Shown: positions 28,012-37,823 of the stretch, piece by piece | Numbering within the stretch: the first letter of the stretch is position 1 | Layout of the letters: each line of letters begins with the position of its first letter | Assembly: GCA_016714535.1 (NCBI GenBank) | Contig: JADKDR010000001.1 | Span: 372,001-436,000, forward strand | Reading direction: 5' to 3' | DNA: 64,000 nt | From: Bacteroidota bacterium | GTDB taxonomy: Bacteria > Bacteroidota > Bacteroidia > AKYH767-A > OLB10 | Notes under the pieces: generated by a model | What the model was told of the DNA's origin: nothing | What the model saw: the letters and a program-made list of their open reading frames with translations, nothing else | Databases searched by the model: none | Program-made: the position numbers and the translations under genes

Positions 28012-28947
28012 ATGCACATTTATCATTCTGTAAGCGAGTGTAACACTCCTACTCAAACCATCGTAACCATTGGAACTTTTGATGGCGTGCATCTTGGTCA
28101 TAAGACTTTAATTCAGGAACTGAATAAAATAGCGTTTGAGTCATCACTTACTGCGGTCATACTTACGTTTAATCCACATCCGCGACTGGTAATATTTCCT
28201 GATGATAATGGATTGCAATTGCTTAATACGCTGGAAGAAAAAATTGAATTGTTTCGTACAAGTGGAGTGCAGCATTTAATTATACATCCCTTTACTAAAG
28301 AATTTTCGAGGTTATCATCGGCTGATTTTGTACGAAACATATTGCATAATCAGTTGAAGGTAAAAAAACTAATTATCGGTCACGATCATCATTTTGGGCG
28401 CAACCGCCAAGGCAGCATCGCTGAACTTGAAGAACTTGCTCCGTTATACGATTTTGAAGTTACACAATTAAATGAGGTTACTATTGGCAACACGGTTATC
28501 AGCAGTACTAAAATCAGAAACGCACTACTTGATGGCAAGGTAGAAGTAGCCAATAAATATCTTGGCTATAGTTACGCACTAACGGGTGCTGTAATACATG
28601 GTAAAAAACTGGGCCGCACTCTTGGATTTCCCACAGCCAATATGGCTGTGGTTAACACGAAATTAATCCCTTCTAATGGTGTATATGCTGTAACGGTAAC
28701 TATAAACGATGAACCCATTACCTATTATGGATTGCTATCCATAGGTAACCGCCCTACTTTTGACAACGGTGAAAAAAGTGTAGAAGTTTTTATAATAAAT
28801 TTTGATAGGGATATTTACGAAAGAACCATCACAGTTACTCTTCAACATTTTCTGCGCACCGATCAAAAATTTAATTCGGCCGATGAACTAATTACGCAAA
28901 TGAAAAAAGACAAAGTACAGGCCGAGGAAATATTCGGGGTACGATAA
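28012..28947 (+). CDS. ribF: Bifunctional riboflavin kinase/FAD synthetase RibF
   Basis: A 311-residue bifunctional enzyme converting riboflavin to FMN and then FAD in the cytoplasm. The N-terminal FAD synthetase domain has the nucleotidyltransferase motif GTFDGVHLGHKTLI (22-35) and IISST-type ISSTKIR near 162. The C-terminal flavokinase domain has KLGRTLGFPTANM (about 200-212) and GVYAVTV. Length and order are standard. It is divergent from the dcw operon. A weak -7 match (TATATTCG) lies about 30 bp before the ATG. No FMN riboswitch was seen upstream. Confidence 0.97.
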   Translation: MHIYHSVSECNTPTQTIVTIGTFDGVHLGHKTLIQELNKIAFESSLTAVILTFNPHPRLVIFPDDNGLQLLNTLEEKIELFRTSGVQHLIIHPFTKEFSRLSSADFVRNILHNQLKVKKLIIGHDHHFGRNRQGSIAELEELAPLYDFEVTQLNEVTIGNTVISSTKIRNALLDGKVEVANKYLGYSYALTGAVIHGKKLGRTLGFPTANMAVVNTKLIPSNGVYAVTVTINDEPITYYGLLSIGNRPTFDNGEKSVEVFIINFDRDIYERTITVTLQHFLRTDQKFNSADELITQMKKDKVQAEEIFGVR

Positions 28948-28994
28948 AATCGAATCCACTTCAACTACGCGAGCATGCATTCTATGCACCAGGC

Positions 28995-29024
28995 TTGGGC
29001 CTTCATTTAAATCTGTTACCTTTG
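28995..29024 (+). promoter_or_regulatory. Well-formed Bacteroidota promoter of the TonB_C/vWA gene
   Basis: TTG at 28995-28997, a 19-nt spacer, then TACCTTTG at 29017-29024. This matches the -33 TTG / -7 TAnnTTTG consensus at ideal spacing, 51 bp before the ATG at 29076. Confidence 0.7.
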
Positions 29025-29075
29025 TACAACACTTATCTATATCAATTGAACTATAGCCATAATAAAGTAAATAAT

Positions 29076-30707
29076 ATGTTCGTTTACTTTAGTGTGAAAC
29101 AGCTCTGCAATATTTTCTTTTTGCTGGTTCTGGGTAACCATGCAGTGCATAGCCAGAATAGTATTGAAAAAATAAATGCCCTCCAACCCGACACAATTTT
29201 AAGCTACACCCGCGATTCAATAAGAGAAAATCAATTTTATCTTGAATCGCCTTTTGCAAAAGCCAGTCTTGAAAAAGATAAAACCCTTGATAAAATAAGC
29301 ACGAGTGTAATTTATAAAATTGAATTAATATATACCACCTATCGCGAATCGGCAACATTTAATCAGGATAGTCTGAATAAAAAGCGATTAGAAAATTTAC
29401 AAAAAATATATCCTCAATTTTTCGATGATGACATGATTGAATGGGGGAAAATAGCACTCACAGGTGCCTCGAACAAACGGGAGGGCAAGCAATTGTTTCA
29501 CGGATTTATTTTCACATACCGACTTCCTCCGGCTACGGTAAAAATCGAAGACGAAATAAAAAAGATTAGCGACCTAATAAAAAATCCATCAACACTTGAC
29601 AGTTTGCGAAAACTAAAACGCCCCAAGCGACTTATTATGCGGCAAATGCGTTATGATGAAATTACTCCGCCCATCTATCGCGATGGATGTGAAGCTTTAA
29701 AATCCTTCGTAAAAAAGAATGCAAAATATCCGGCCAAAGGTATTAAGCAAAATAACACAGGAGCGGTTTATGTAACCTTTAGCATCAATCAGAATGGAAA
29801 CCTAATTGCACCAAAAATTATTAGCGGAATAGATGAATCCTGCAATGCAGCAGCCATTGCCTTATGCAACCAAATGCCCTTGTGGGGGCCCGGTTTGCGA
29901 AATCGCAAACCGGCAATTATTCGCGACACACTGATTTTTTACTTTATCCTGCCCGATAAACGCATAGAGGTTGAATGCACCCTCGAGCGAAAATCGTATA
30001 GAGAATATAAAAACACAGGACGCAATATTGAAATGATACCTGATAGCATAAGCGATGATGTGTCGATGAGCCTTCAGGACCTTGAAACTGATAGTGCGGT
30101 TACAAAAATTCTTTTGCGACAAAAATTTGAGAATGCCATCTATGTATGTGATGTTACTGGCAGTATGAGTCCGTATACTTCACAAACACTAGGTTACCTT
30201 CAAAATCAAATGAAAGGCAAGGTTAGAATAGCAGCTACCTTCTTTAATGATGGTGATGACAAGGCAGACAATGATAAACTTATGGGAGAGACCGGTGGAG
30301 TGTATCATGTAGCTACCGACAACTTTGATACGTTGCTGCAAGTAGCATTTAATACGATGCGTAAAGGGAGCGGTGGCGACACGCCAGAAAATAATATTGA
30401 AGCTTGCCTGAAAGCATTGCAGTATGCACCCTGGGCCAAGAGTATTGTGATGATTGCAGATAATTATGCTACCCCTCGCGATATTGAATTACTTGAAAAA
30501 TTAAAAATACCTGTACATGTGATTTTGTGTGGCGCCTACAAGCATGCCAACAAATATTACATAGGTCTTGCTCGCAATACAAAAGGAAGCGTGCATACCA
30601 TGACCGAAGACCTTTCGGGATTGCATAAATTGCAAGACCGTGATACTTTTCGGTTTATGAACAAGACCTACCGATTATCGCGGGGCGAAATAATATCGAT
30701 AAACTGA
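29076..30707 (+). CDS. TonB C-terminal domain plus von Willebrand A domain fusion protein
   Basis: A 543-residue exported protein with an N-terminal signal peptide (CNIFFLLVLGNHAVHSQ). The start is the ATG at 29076; an upstream in-frame start at 28995 would overlap the promoter. Residues about 205-295 are a TonB_C-type domain (KNAKYPAKGIKQNNTGAVYV, then FSINQNGNLIAPKIISGID, then AIALCNQMPLWGPG, all typical of that domain). Residues about 355-530 are a vWA-like domain with a MIDAS-like CDVTGSMSP motif and SGGDTPENNIEAC. There is no N-terminal membrane anchor and no Pro-rich spanner, so it is not an ordinary TonB. TonB_C alone often marks periplasmic proteins of unknown role in this phylum. The fusion order is unusual, and the function is not known. 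Confidence 0.8.
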   Translation: MFVYFSVKQLCNIFFLLVLGNHAVHSQNSIEKINALQPDTILSYTRDSIRENQFYLESPFAKASLEKDKTLDKISTSVIYKIELIYTTYRESATFNQDSLNKKRLENLQKIYPQFFDDDMIEWGKIALTGASNKREGKQLFHGFIFTYRLPPATVKIEDEIKKISDLIKNPSTLDSLRKLKRPKRLIMRQMRYDEITPPIYRDGCEALKSFVKKNAKYPAKGIKQNNTGAVYVTFSINQNGNLIAPKIISGIDESCNAAAIALCNQMPLWGPGLRNRKPAIIRDTLIFYFILPDKRIEVECTLERKSYREYKNTGRNIEMIPDSISDDVSMSLQDLETDSAVTKILLRQKFENAIYVCDVTGSMSPYTSQTLGYLQNQMKGKVRIAATFFNDGDDKADNDKLMGETGGVYHVATDNFDTLLQVAFNTMRKGSGGDTPENNIEACLKALQYAPWAKSIVMIADNYATPRDIELLEKLKIPVHVILCGAYKHANKYYIGLARNTKGSVHTMTEDLSGLHKLQDRDTFRFMNKTYRLSRGEIISIN

Positions 30708-30753
30708 TAACGTGGTTTATTCAATTTAAATAACCTCTTCTTTTTTCTTTCTC

Positions 30754-30761
30754 TACCTTTG
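30754..30761 (+). promoter_or_regulatory. -7 promoter element of the LTA-synthase-like gene
   Basis: TACCTTTG matches TAnnTTTG. It overlaps the earliest possible start codon (TTG at 30759), which argues for a downstream start. Confidence 0.6.
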
Positions 30762-30782
30762 CCTCTTCAAAAAAATATTCAC

Positions 30783-32690
30783 TTGCCAACAGATTTTTTA
30801 AAAAAAATTCTTTACACACCTGCAATAGTTGCATCACTATTATTGTTTGCGTTGCTATTTGGCACTTTTGCAGCGTACCGGATTTTCTTTTATCAATACA
30901 CCATCTCTCATATTGAATTACCAAGGGAGGCCATGCTACTAGGCTTTCAGTTTGACAGCGTAGCTGCTGCCTATCTGATGGCAATTCCGGTGTTGCTCTT
31001 CATTGTTAGTTTATGGATACTTCGCTTACGAAATATTTTTGCATACGTCACCATCATCTATTTTATTATTGTATCTCTTATTGTTTCACTTTGTATAGCG
31101 GCCGATGAATCGTATTTCAAACATTTTAATACACGTATCACTAAGTCTATTCATTTATGGAATCAAAACATGGGTCAGTCGCTCGAATTTATATTTACCG
31201 ATCAGGCCCTTTATCCTCATATTATTTTCTTCGTGCTTTGGACATTGGTTCTAATCATTTTATCAATTAAGATTATCAAGAAAACCATGTTGCCTGCTAA
31301 CGAAATTGCTACTATAAAACCTAAAATAATCACAAGTGTAATCCTGCTACTATTGCTTATTATCACTATGCGCAATGGCATAACCGGCCGGCCATTATCG
31401 GTGCGTAAAGCATTTACGCTAAACAATGCCATGCACAGTCAGGCAGCACTTAACCCATTACATGCTTATGTGGATAGTTACACATTTGTAAAACTAACGG
31501 ATATGAATAGCGAGGTTGCGTTGAATAATGTAAGAGGCTTTGTGAATTTGGAAGATACGGAACAACCAGGCCATAGGGAGATAATTTTTAAAGATAGTGC
31601 GCAGCATAAAAACATTGTTCTCATTTTGATGGAAAGCATGTGCGCCCCAATGATGGGTTATTATAACCTGCAAAGCAAACTTACCCCATTTTTAGACAGC
31701 CTTTCGCACCGCAGCATTGTTTGCAAAAATTTTTACAGCACCGGTATTCATAGTTGTCAGGGAATATACAGTAGTTTGTATGGATTGCCCGGATTAGGAG
31801 CCATGCATCCCATGGCCGATAATAATGCTATTTCGAAAAGTTTTATTGGTCTACCACAAACATTGAAATCTAAAAATTATGCAACTACTTTTTTTTGTTC
31901 GCATCACGAGTCATTTGATAATTTAGGTATGTTTCTACGCAAGAATGGAGTAGACAGAGTTTTTCACAGCAATGATTATCCTGCCAGCGAAAAAGTAAAT
32001 TCATGGGGCATAAGTGACCAATACATGTATGAGTTTGCTCTTTCAAAATTTGACTCCATCCATCAGTTATCGAAAAGTTTTCTTGGTTCAATAATTACGA
32101 TTAGTACACACGAGCCACAACAAGTGCCACCCAATACGGTTTTTAAAGCACGAGCAAAAAATGATTTTGACGCGAGTTTTGAATATGCTGACTGGAGCTT
32201 GCAACAATTTTTTGCTATCGCAAAAAATAAACCCTGGTACTCCAATTCTATCTTTGTAATTACTGCCGATCATGGTTTTGTAATTCCTTACATGCCCGGT
32301 GATGTATTAATGCAAAATCACTCGCCATTTATACTTTACGATCCTTCACTTAATAGTATCGATAGTATTCTTCCAACTTATGGCAATCAGGCTGATGTAT
32401 GGGCTACGCTCATGGATCATTTGAATATAAGTTATACAGACTATGGCTTAGGCCAAAGTTTGTTTTCTAAAAAAAGCAACGTTACCTACTTTAACCGCGA
32501 TGCCGTTTTATGTGCTATTGATTCCGAATTCCTGTATCTGAATAACAGGGGATTTGAAGAAGACTTAATCGCATTGCCATCGCAGCAAAAGTTAAAGGTT
32601 GAAATGAATAAAGAACACAAAAAGAAGCTGAAAGAATACGCCACTAGTTTTGTGCAAAGCGCGCAATGGTTGTTTGATAACAAAAAATAA
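30783..32690 (+). CDS. LTA synthase/alkaline-phosphatase-superfamily membrane protein
   Basis: A protein of about 635 residues with five hydrophobic helices in the first ~210 residues and an extracytoplasmic sulfatase-fold domain after it. The fold shows IVLILMESMCAP (metal-site Glu), TPFLDSL, SHEPQQVP-type STHEPQQVP and FVITADHGF. These features match the LTA synthase/phosphoglycerol or phosphoethanolamine transferase family. The position of the catalytic nucleophile reads GIHSCQG, so Ser (or Cys) replaces the Thr of Gram-positive LtaS. No ATG precedes residue ~58; the TTG at 30783 is chosen because the TTG at 30759 lies in the promoter. The substrate is unknown; a surface polymer or lipid head group is likely. 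Confidence 0.85.
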   Translation: MPTDFLKKILYTPAIVASLLLFALLFGTFAAYRIFFYQYTISHIELPREAMLLGFQFDSVAAAYLMAIPVLLFIVSLWILRLRNIFAYVTIIYFIIVSLIVSLCIAADESYFKHFNTRITKSIHLWNQNMGQSLEFIFTDQALYPHIIFFVLWTLVLIILSIKIIKKTMLPANEIATIKPKIITSVILLLLLIITMRNGITGRPLSVRKAFTLNNAMHSQAALNPLHAYVDSYTFVKLTDMNSEVALNNVRGFVNLEDTEQPGHREIIFKDSAQHKNIVLILMESMCAPMMGYYNLQSKLTPFLDSLSHRSIVCKNFYSTGIHSCQGIYSSLYGLPGLGAMHPMADNNAISKSFIGLPQTLKSKNYATTFFCSHHESFDNLGMFLRKNGVDRVFHSNDYPASEKVNSWGISDQYMYEFALSKFDSIHQLSKSFLGSIITISTHEPQQVPPNTVFKARAKNDFDASFEYADWSLQQFFAIAKNKPWYSNSIFVITADHGFVIPYMPGDVLMQNHSPFILYDPSLNSIDSILPTYGNQADVWATLMDHLNISYTDYGLGQSLFSKKSNVTYFNRDAVLCAIDSEFLYLNNRGFEEDLIALPSQQKLKVEMNKEHKKKLKEYATSFVQSAQWLFDNKK

Positions 32691-32705
32691 AAATGAGCAT
32701 GAGTA

Positions 32706-33290
32706 ATGGCTAAAACAATAGGACTAACAGGAGGAATAGGTACCGGAAAAACAGTGGTTGCAAAAATATTTTCGATGCTTGGTGCTGATATCTATAACGC
32801 AGATGCAGCTGCCCGGAAGTTGATGACAGAGGATGCGACCATTATTTTACACATTAAACATTTATTGGGTGCTTTATCTTATAATGCTGATGGTAGTTTA
32901 AACCGAACCTATGTGGCAGATAAAATTTACCAAGACGAAACTTTACGAAAAAAGTTAAATGAAATTGTACATCCTGTAGTAATTGAAAATGGAAAAAATT
33001 ATGTCTTAAGTTCCAAGCATAATTATGTAATAAAAGAAGCAGCTATCTTATTCGAAAGCGGAAGCGATGCTTATTGCGATAAAATTATCCTGGTATCATC
33101 TCCGCTCGAAATGCGCATTAACAGGGTAATGCAACGCGATGGCCGCAACCGCGAAGAAGTCTTAAAAGTAATAGCTTCTCAAATGCCCGAAGAAGAAAAA
33201 ATTCGCAAATCAGATTTTATTATTTACAATGATGAAAAGCAAAGCCTCATAACACAGACAATGCAAGTACATGCCCAACTATTAATATGA
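32706..33290 (+). CDS. coaE: Dephospho-CoA kinase CoaE
   Basis: A 194-residue P-loop kinase that phosphorylates dephospho-CoA, the last step of coenzyme A synthesis. The P-loop is GLTGGIGTGKTVV (6-18). The CoA-region motif ADAAARKLM and the HPVV segment in EIVHPVVIEN are typical. The lid region RVMQRDGRNREEV precedes ASQMPEEEK, a conserved CoaE element. Its stop overlaps the start of the next gene by 4 bp (ATGA), so the two are translationally coupled. Confidence 0.96.
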   Translation: MAKTIGLTGGIGTGKTVVAKIFSMLGADIYNADAAARKLMTEDATIILHIKHLLGALSYNADGSLNRTYVADKIYQDETLRKKLNEIVHPVVIENGKNYVLSSKHNYVIKEAAILFESGSDAYCDKIILVSSPLEMRINRVMQRDGRNREEVLKVIASQMPEEEKIRKSDFIIYNDEKQSLITQTMQVHAQLLI

Positions 33291-34076
33291 AACGCACACA
33301 AACAAAACTTGATGATGAATTCTATCAAATGGAATATGGCCTGTATTGCTCTGCTGGCGACTTTTTTTTAGATCCATTAAAGCCTTGTAAAACAGCAGTT
33401 ATTACACATGCTCATGCCGACCATGCTACCTTAGGCCACAAAGAAATTTACTGCACCGCTGGTACTGCTGCACTTATGAAAGCAAGGTTTGGCAATAAAC
33501 TCAATTCGCATTTTCATTTAAAAGAAGTACACAAAGCATTCCATATAAATGGAATACCCATTTCGTTTTATAATGCCGGACATATTCTTGGGAGTGTGCA
33601 AGTGCTGATGAACCTAAGCGGAAAACGAATCTTGTACACAGGAGATATAAAAACCCAGGACGACCCAACCTGTGCAGCATATGAACCGGTGCCTTGTGAT
33701 GTGCTGGTAACCGAATGTACCTTTGCTACCCCCGAGCATATACACCCACCTATACAAGATGAAATAGCTAAGCTTAATGCTTATACTGATATTCCGGTAA
33801 TTATTGGTTGCTATATGATAGGTAAGGCTCAGCGCATTTCACAACTTATAGCAACACACTATAACAATAAATTAGTTTTAACACATGCGAACATTACACC
33901 TTACCACAAAGTTTATATGCAACAAGGCATCCGGCTAGAAAACTGGATTCCTTTGGAACGATTTGATTTTGCTGATTAAAACCAGTGGAGCGCAAAAAGT
34001 GGTTACCTTACATGGCGATGGAAAGTTACTTGCACAACATTTTGATGGAAGTGGCAAAGAGTTTTTAGTTTTGTAG
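33287..34076 (+). CDS. MBL-fold exonuclease-like protein, frameshifted near the end
   Basis: A metallo-beta-lactamase-fold protein related to beta-CASP/ligase-associated exonucleases and mRNA 3'-end processing factors. The metal-binding motif is THAHADHAT (42-50). Further motifs are FYNAGHILGSVQV and LYTGDIKTQDDPT. Read directly it stops at 33979 after ERFDFAD (230 residues). In the next frame, from about 33964, it continues DLILLIKTSGAQKVVTLHG to a stop at 34076. That piece resembles the C-terminal strand of these enzymes (TGAxxVxVTHG). Removing one base near 33960-33968 gives 262 residues. It starts in the coaE stop and ends 4 bp before nnr. Its nucleic-acid substrate is inferred from the family only. 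Confidence 0.75.
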
Positions 34077-34080
34077 CCAA

Positions 34081-35565
34081 ATGGAAAAAATATTTACCGC
34101 AGACCAATTTAGAGCATGGGACACTTACACCATTGAGCATGAGCCCATCGCTTCGCATGCACTAATGGAACGTGCTGCCGGAAAATGTTTCCGCTGGTTG
34201 GTGTCGAATTATGACTTTGGCACACGTTACTTAATTATATGTGGCCATGGCAATAACGGAGGCGATGGCCTTGCCATTGCCCGCATGCTGCTCAATGCCG
34301 GATATTTTGTTCGGGTATTTATTCCGTTTTTCGATAAAAATAAATTAAGTGCTGATGCCTTAATAAATTTCACAAAACTAGACTCGCTTTTTTTATTTGA
34401 ATCTGATATAGACTGCATTGCTACCTTTGACAATACAAATTGTGTAATTGTAGATGCCTTATTTGGAACAGGCTTAAAGGGCAAAGTAGATGAAAAATAT
34501 GCGGGCATCATACATCAGATAAACCGCACCGTAGCGCAAATCGTGAGCATTGATCTACCAAGTGGCTTACCGGCAGATATTGCAGCCATTAATGATTTTA
34601 CAATTGTAAAATCAAATCATACACTCACCTTCCAATCGTCAAAACCGGTTTGCCTGTTGCCATATTCACATCAGTACTTGGGTATATTGCATATTGTTGA
34701 TATTGGCCTTTCGCGGTAGTTTTATGAAAACAATGTAGTCAAATATTTTTTGCTGGAGCACGAAGACATCATCGGAATTTTAAAACCACGTAATAAATTT
34801 TCGCATAAAGGAAACTTTGGACACGCCTTACTTATTGGTGGAATGTTGGGTAAAGCGGGCGCTTTGCAATTGGCTGCCCGCGCTTGCATGCGCTCAGGTG
34901 CTGGGTTATGTACAGTGGCAACCGAAAAACTTTCAGCACTAAGCATACAAATTGCTGTAGCCGAAGTAATGTGCATGATTACCGATCAACAATTTTATAA
35001 CGAGAATAAAATTGCCGACTTTCATGCAATAGGTATAGGTGTAGGGCTAGGACAAACTACCGACACAATTAAACTACTTGAATTTGTTCTGCAACATTAT
35101 AGCAAACCCATAGTCATTGATGCCGATTCTATTAATCTGATAGCCACGCATAAACAACTGCTGCCACATATACCACCTAAAAGCATACTTACTCCTCATC
35201 CTGGTGAATTGCAACGATTGATTGGAGCCTGGGCAAATGACTTTGAAAAAATAACATTGGCCGAAGAATTTTGCCGCAATCACAATTGTTATTTAATTAT
35301 TAAAGGACATTACTCGCTAATCGTTTCGCCAGAAGACAAACTCGTTTTTAACATTACAGGCAATGCGGGTATGGCCACTGCGGGCAGTGGCGATGTGCTT
35401 ACCGGCATTATTACCTCTTTGCTTGCTCAAGGCTATCACCCTTACGAAGCAGCACTTGCAGGGGTATATATACATGGGGCAGCAGGAGATATTGCTGCCG
35501 ATATGTTGTCGCAAACAGCTATGGTTGCAGGCGACATTATTGACGCGCTTCCGGTCTTTTTCTAA
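34081..35565 (+). CDS. nnr: Bifunctional NAD(P)H-hydrate repair enzyme Nnr, split by an in-frame TAG
   Basis: Nnr repairs damaged NAD(P)H hydrates. The N-terminal half (NnrE epimerase, 34081-34719) has CGHGNNGGDGLAIARML with GNNGGDG at 57-63 and DALFGTGLKGKV. The C-terminal half (NnrD, ADP-dependent dehydratase, about 34750-35565) has KFSHKGNFGHALLIGG, PHPGELQRL and GNAGMATAGSGDVLTGII. The two halves are usually one chain of about 500 residues. Here they share one reading frame, interrupted only by TAG at 34717-34719. The linker after it (FYENNVVKYFLLEHEDI) reads like normal family sequence. A CAG-to-TAG change would explain it. NnrD could start at a TTG at 34750 as a separate protein. Error, mutation or split remain open. 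Confidence 0.88.
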
Positions 35566-35627
35566 AAAATAAATTATAGTTTACGCTATATTTTTTGTAT
35601 TGAAATATTTAATATCATCTTTGCCCA

Positions 35628-36266
35628 ATGCATATGTATATTAATGATAAAAGATTGGTATTTACCGATTATAAAAATCGTGGAGTTGTTAATCCGGGAT
35701 TGCTTTCGAGAGAGTATATGGGCCACGATACTTTACAGCAATGCATAAAACTGCTGCATCACAAGAACAATTTTTCTCATGTGGAGCTATATTCGAATAA
35801 TATCGATGAACTTTGGGAAGATGCGTGCACCTATTTTGAATTAATAGAAGCAGCAGGAGGAGTGGTTATCGATCAGCAAAAAATGCTGGCCATTTTCAGA
35901 CATAAAAAATGGGACCTCCCCAAAGGAAAAATTGAAAGAAATGAAAGCACCCAAACCGGTGCTATTCGCGAAGTAATTGAAGAATGCGGCTTGCAGCATT
36001 GCCATGTAATGTATTTGCTCGATCAAACCTATCACTCGTACATGTTAAAAGGCGCTCCCATACTTAAACGCACTTCGTGGTTTATGATGCAAGGAAGCCT
36101 AACTGACACGCTTACCCCACAACTTGATGAAGATATATCGCTTATACGATGGTTTGGCGAAAACGAACTTGATGAACTATATGCCAATACCTATAGCTCT
36201 ATTTCAGATTTGATAAAGAAAAATCAGTCCAGGATTTTTTCACCCCTTCCTGATACAACCAAATAA
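35628..36266 (+). CDS. Nudix hydrolase
   Basis: A 212-residue protein. Residues about 75-205 form a Nudix domain, with a complete Nudix box: G100, E106, REVIEECGL at 114-122 (GX5EX7REUXEEXGU). WDLPKGKIERNE precedes it. The family cleaves nucleoside diphosphates linked to another moiety. The N-terminal 70 residues are not recognised. The substrate is not predictable from sequence. A partial -7 element (ATCTTTG) ends close to the ATG at 35628. It lies 62 bp after nnr. Confidence 0.9.
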   Translation: MHMYINDKRLVFTDYKNRGVVNPGLLSREYMGHDTLQQCIKLLHHKNNFSHVELYSNNIDELWEDACTYFELIEAAGGVVIDQQKMLAIFRHKKWDLPKGKIERNESTQTGAIREVIEECGLQHCHVMYLLDQTYHSYMLKGAPILKRTSWFMMQGSLTDTLTPQLDEDISLIRWFGENELDELYANTYSSISDLIKKNQSRIFSPLPDTTK

Positions 36267-36328
36267 TTTAACACAAAACCGCTGATAGTCAGTTGGTTCA
36301 ATCAGGTTGGCGCTATCCAATTAAATAC

Positions 36329-36356
36329 TTGCTGTAATATTATTTTTATAGCTTTG
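36329..36356 (+). promoter_or_regulatory. Promoter of the aspartate aminotransferase gene
   Basis: TTG at 36329-36331, a 17-nt spacer, then TAGCTTTG at 36349-36356 (TAnnTTTG), 19 bp before the ATG at 36376. The spacer is slightly shorter than the usual 19-21 nt. Confidence 0.6.
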
Positions 36357-36375
36357 CGCCCTTTATTTTTCATAG

Positions 36376-37565
36376 ATGACATTAGCTAAAAGATTAAGTG
36401 AGATAAGCGAATCGCAAACCATTGCCATGGCTAAGTTGAGCCGCGAATTGCAGGAACAAGGACATGACATAATTAACCTTACACTGGGTGAGCCCGACTT
36501 TGTTACCCCTGACCATATACGAAGTGCAGCAAAAAAAGCCATTGACGAAGGCTATACACACTACACTCCTATTGCCGGCTATTCAGATATGCGTAAAGCA
36601 ATCTGCGAAAAACTTTTACGCGAAAATAATCTCAACTACACGCCTGAACAAATAGTAGTAAGTACAGGTGCCAAGCAAAGCATTGCCAATACTGTTTTAA
36701 GTTTAATAAATCCGGGCGATGAAGTTATTGTGCCAACTCCGTATTGGGTGAGCTATTCGCAAATAATAATACTGGCAGGTGGTATACCAGTGTATGTAAA
36801 CGCAAATATCGAAGATGACTTTAAGCCGAGTATAGAGCAATTTAGAAATGCAATTACTCCCAAAACAAGAATGCTAATTTTTTCGTCACCGTGCAATCCA
36901 AGTGGCTCAGTATTTTCGCAACAAGAATTGAATGACCTTGCCAATCTGCTCGAAGAATACAAAGACATCTACATTATTAGTGATGAAATCTATGAACACA
37001 TTCGTACCGAGTCAAAACACTATAGTATTGCATCTTGCGAAAACATTCGCGACCGAATTATCATTGTAAATGGTGTGAGCAAAGCTTATGCAATGACTGG
37101 TTGGAGATTGGGATACATAGCTGCACCTGTTGAGATAGCTAAAGCCTGCGATAAAATTCAAGGACAATTTACTTCTGCAACTTGCTCTATAACCCAAAAA
37201 GCTGCTATTGCCGCTTTAAACAGCACCTCTGAACAAATGGCGCCAATGCTTAATGCATTTAAAGTGCGAAAAAATTAATGCACGAAAATCTAAGCGAGAT
37301 TCCCGGCCTTAAGGTAAATAATCCCAAAGGAGCCTTTTATTATTTCCCAGATGTGAGTTATTATTTTGGCAAAACGGGAGATCAAGGTGTAATTAATTCT
37401 GCCGAAGACTTGACGATGTATTTGCTGCGCGATGCCAAAGTAAGCGTTGTAACCGGTGAGGCCTTTGGCAATCCAAAATGTATACGACTTAGCTATGCTA
37501 CCAGCGACCATCTGATTGTAGAAGCTTGTTCGCGCATCAAAGAATCTTTGGAAAAACTTAAATAA
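36376..37565 (+). CDS. Class I/II aspartate aminotransferase-type PLP enzyme, frameshifted
   Basis: A PLP-dependent aminotransferase of the AspC/AAT subfamily Ib. It has LTLGEPDFVTPDHI, the NPSG-type SSPCNPSGSVF, and SDEIYEHI. The PLP lysine lies in VNGVSKAYAMTGWRLGY. The first part stops at 37278 after NAFKVRKN. The C-terminal part follows in another frame (MHENLSEIPGLKVNNPKGAF onward, with CIRLSYATS). One more A in the A6 run at 37269-37274 gives KVRKKLMHENLSEIPG and 396 residues, the normal length. Transamination of aspartate/2-oxoglutarate is the likely reaction; other amino acids are possible. It has its own promoter and a clear terminator. Confidence 0.9.
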
Positions 37566-37586
37566 AATAAACCTTAAAAGGATTGG

Positions 37587-37608
37587 TGCCCGAAAATTAT
37601 TTCGGGCA
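37587..37608 (+). terminator. Terminator after the aminotransferase gene
   Basis: TGCCCGAAA pairs with TTTCGGGCA (9 bp) around ATTA, followed by TTTTG TTTT. It starts 22 bp after the stop at 37565. Confidence 0.85.
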
Positions 37609-37823
37609 TTTTTGTTTTATGGTGTTACATTCTGTAATCGTTATTCATCTTACATCTATAAATTCCAAAACGTTTGTACACATGATTGATGGTCTAAAGA
37701 CAATTATGGCCTTGGGCATACTTTTGCTTTTATCAAAAGTGGTGACTTCAACAGATATAAAAGAAAACGTTGTTACTCCGCAAAATGATCCTGCTGCCTT
37801 TGCTACCAAAGGGTTGATAATAC

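Noticed and set aside
34717..34719. TAG read as pyrrolysine or by general stop reassignment
   Set aside because: TAG serves as a normal stop in neighbouring genes (41676, 54370) and no pyl genes are present in the window.
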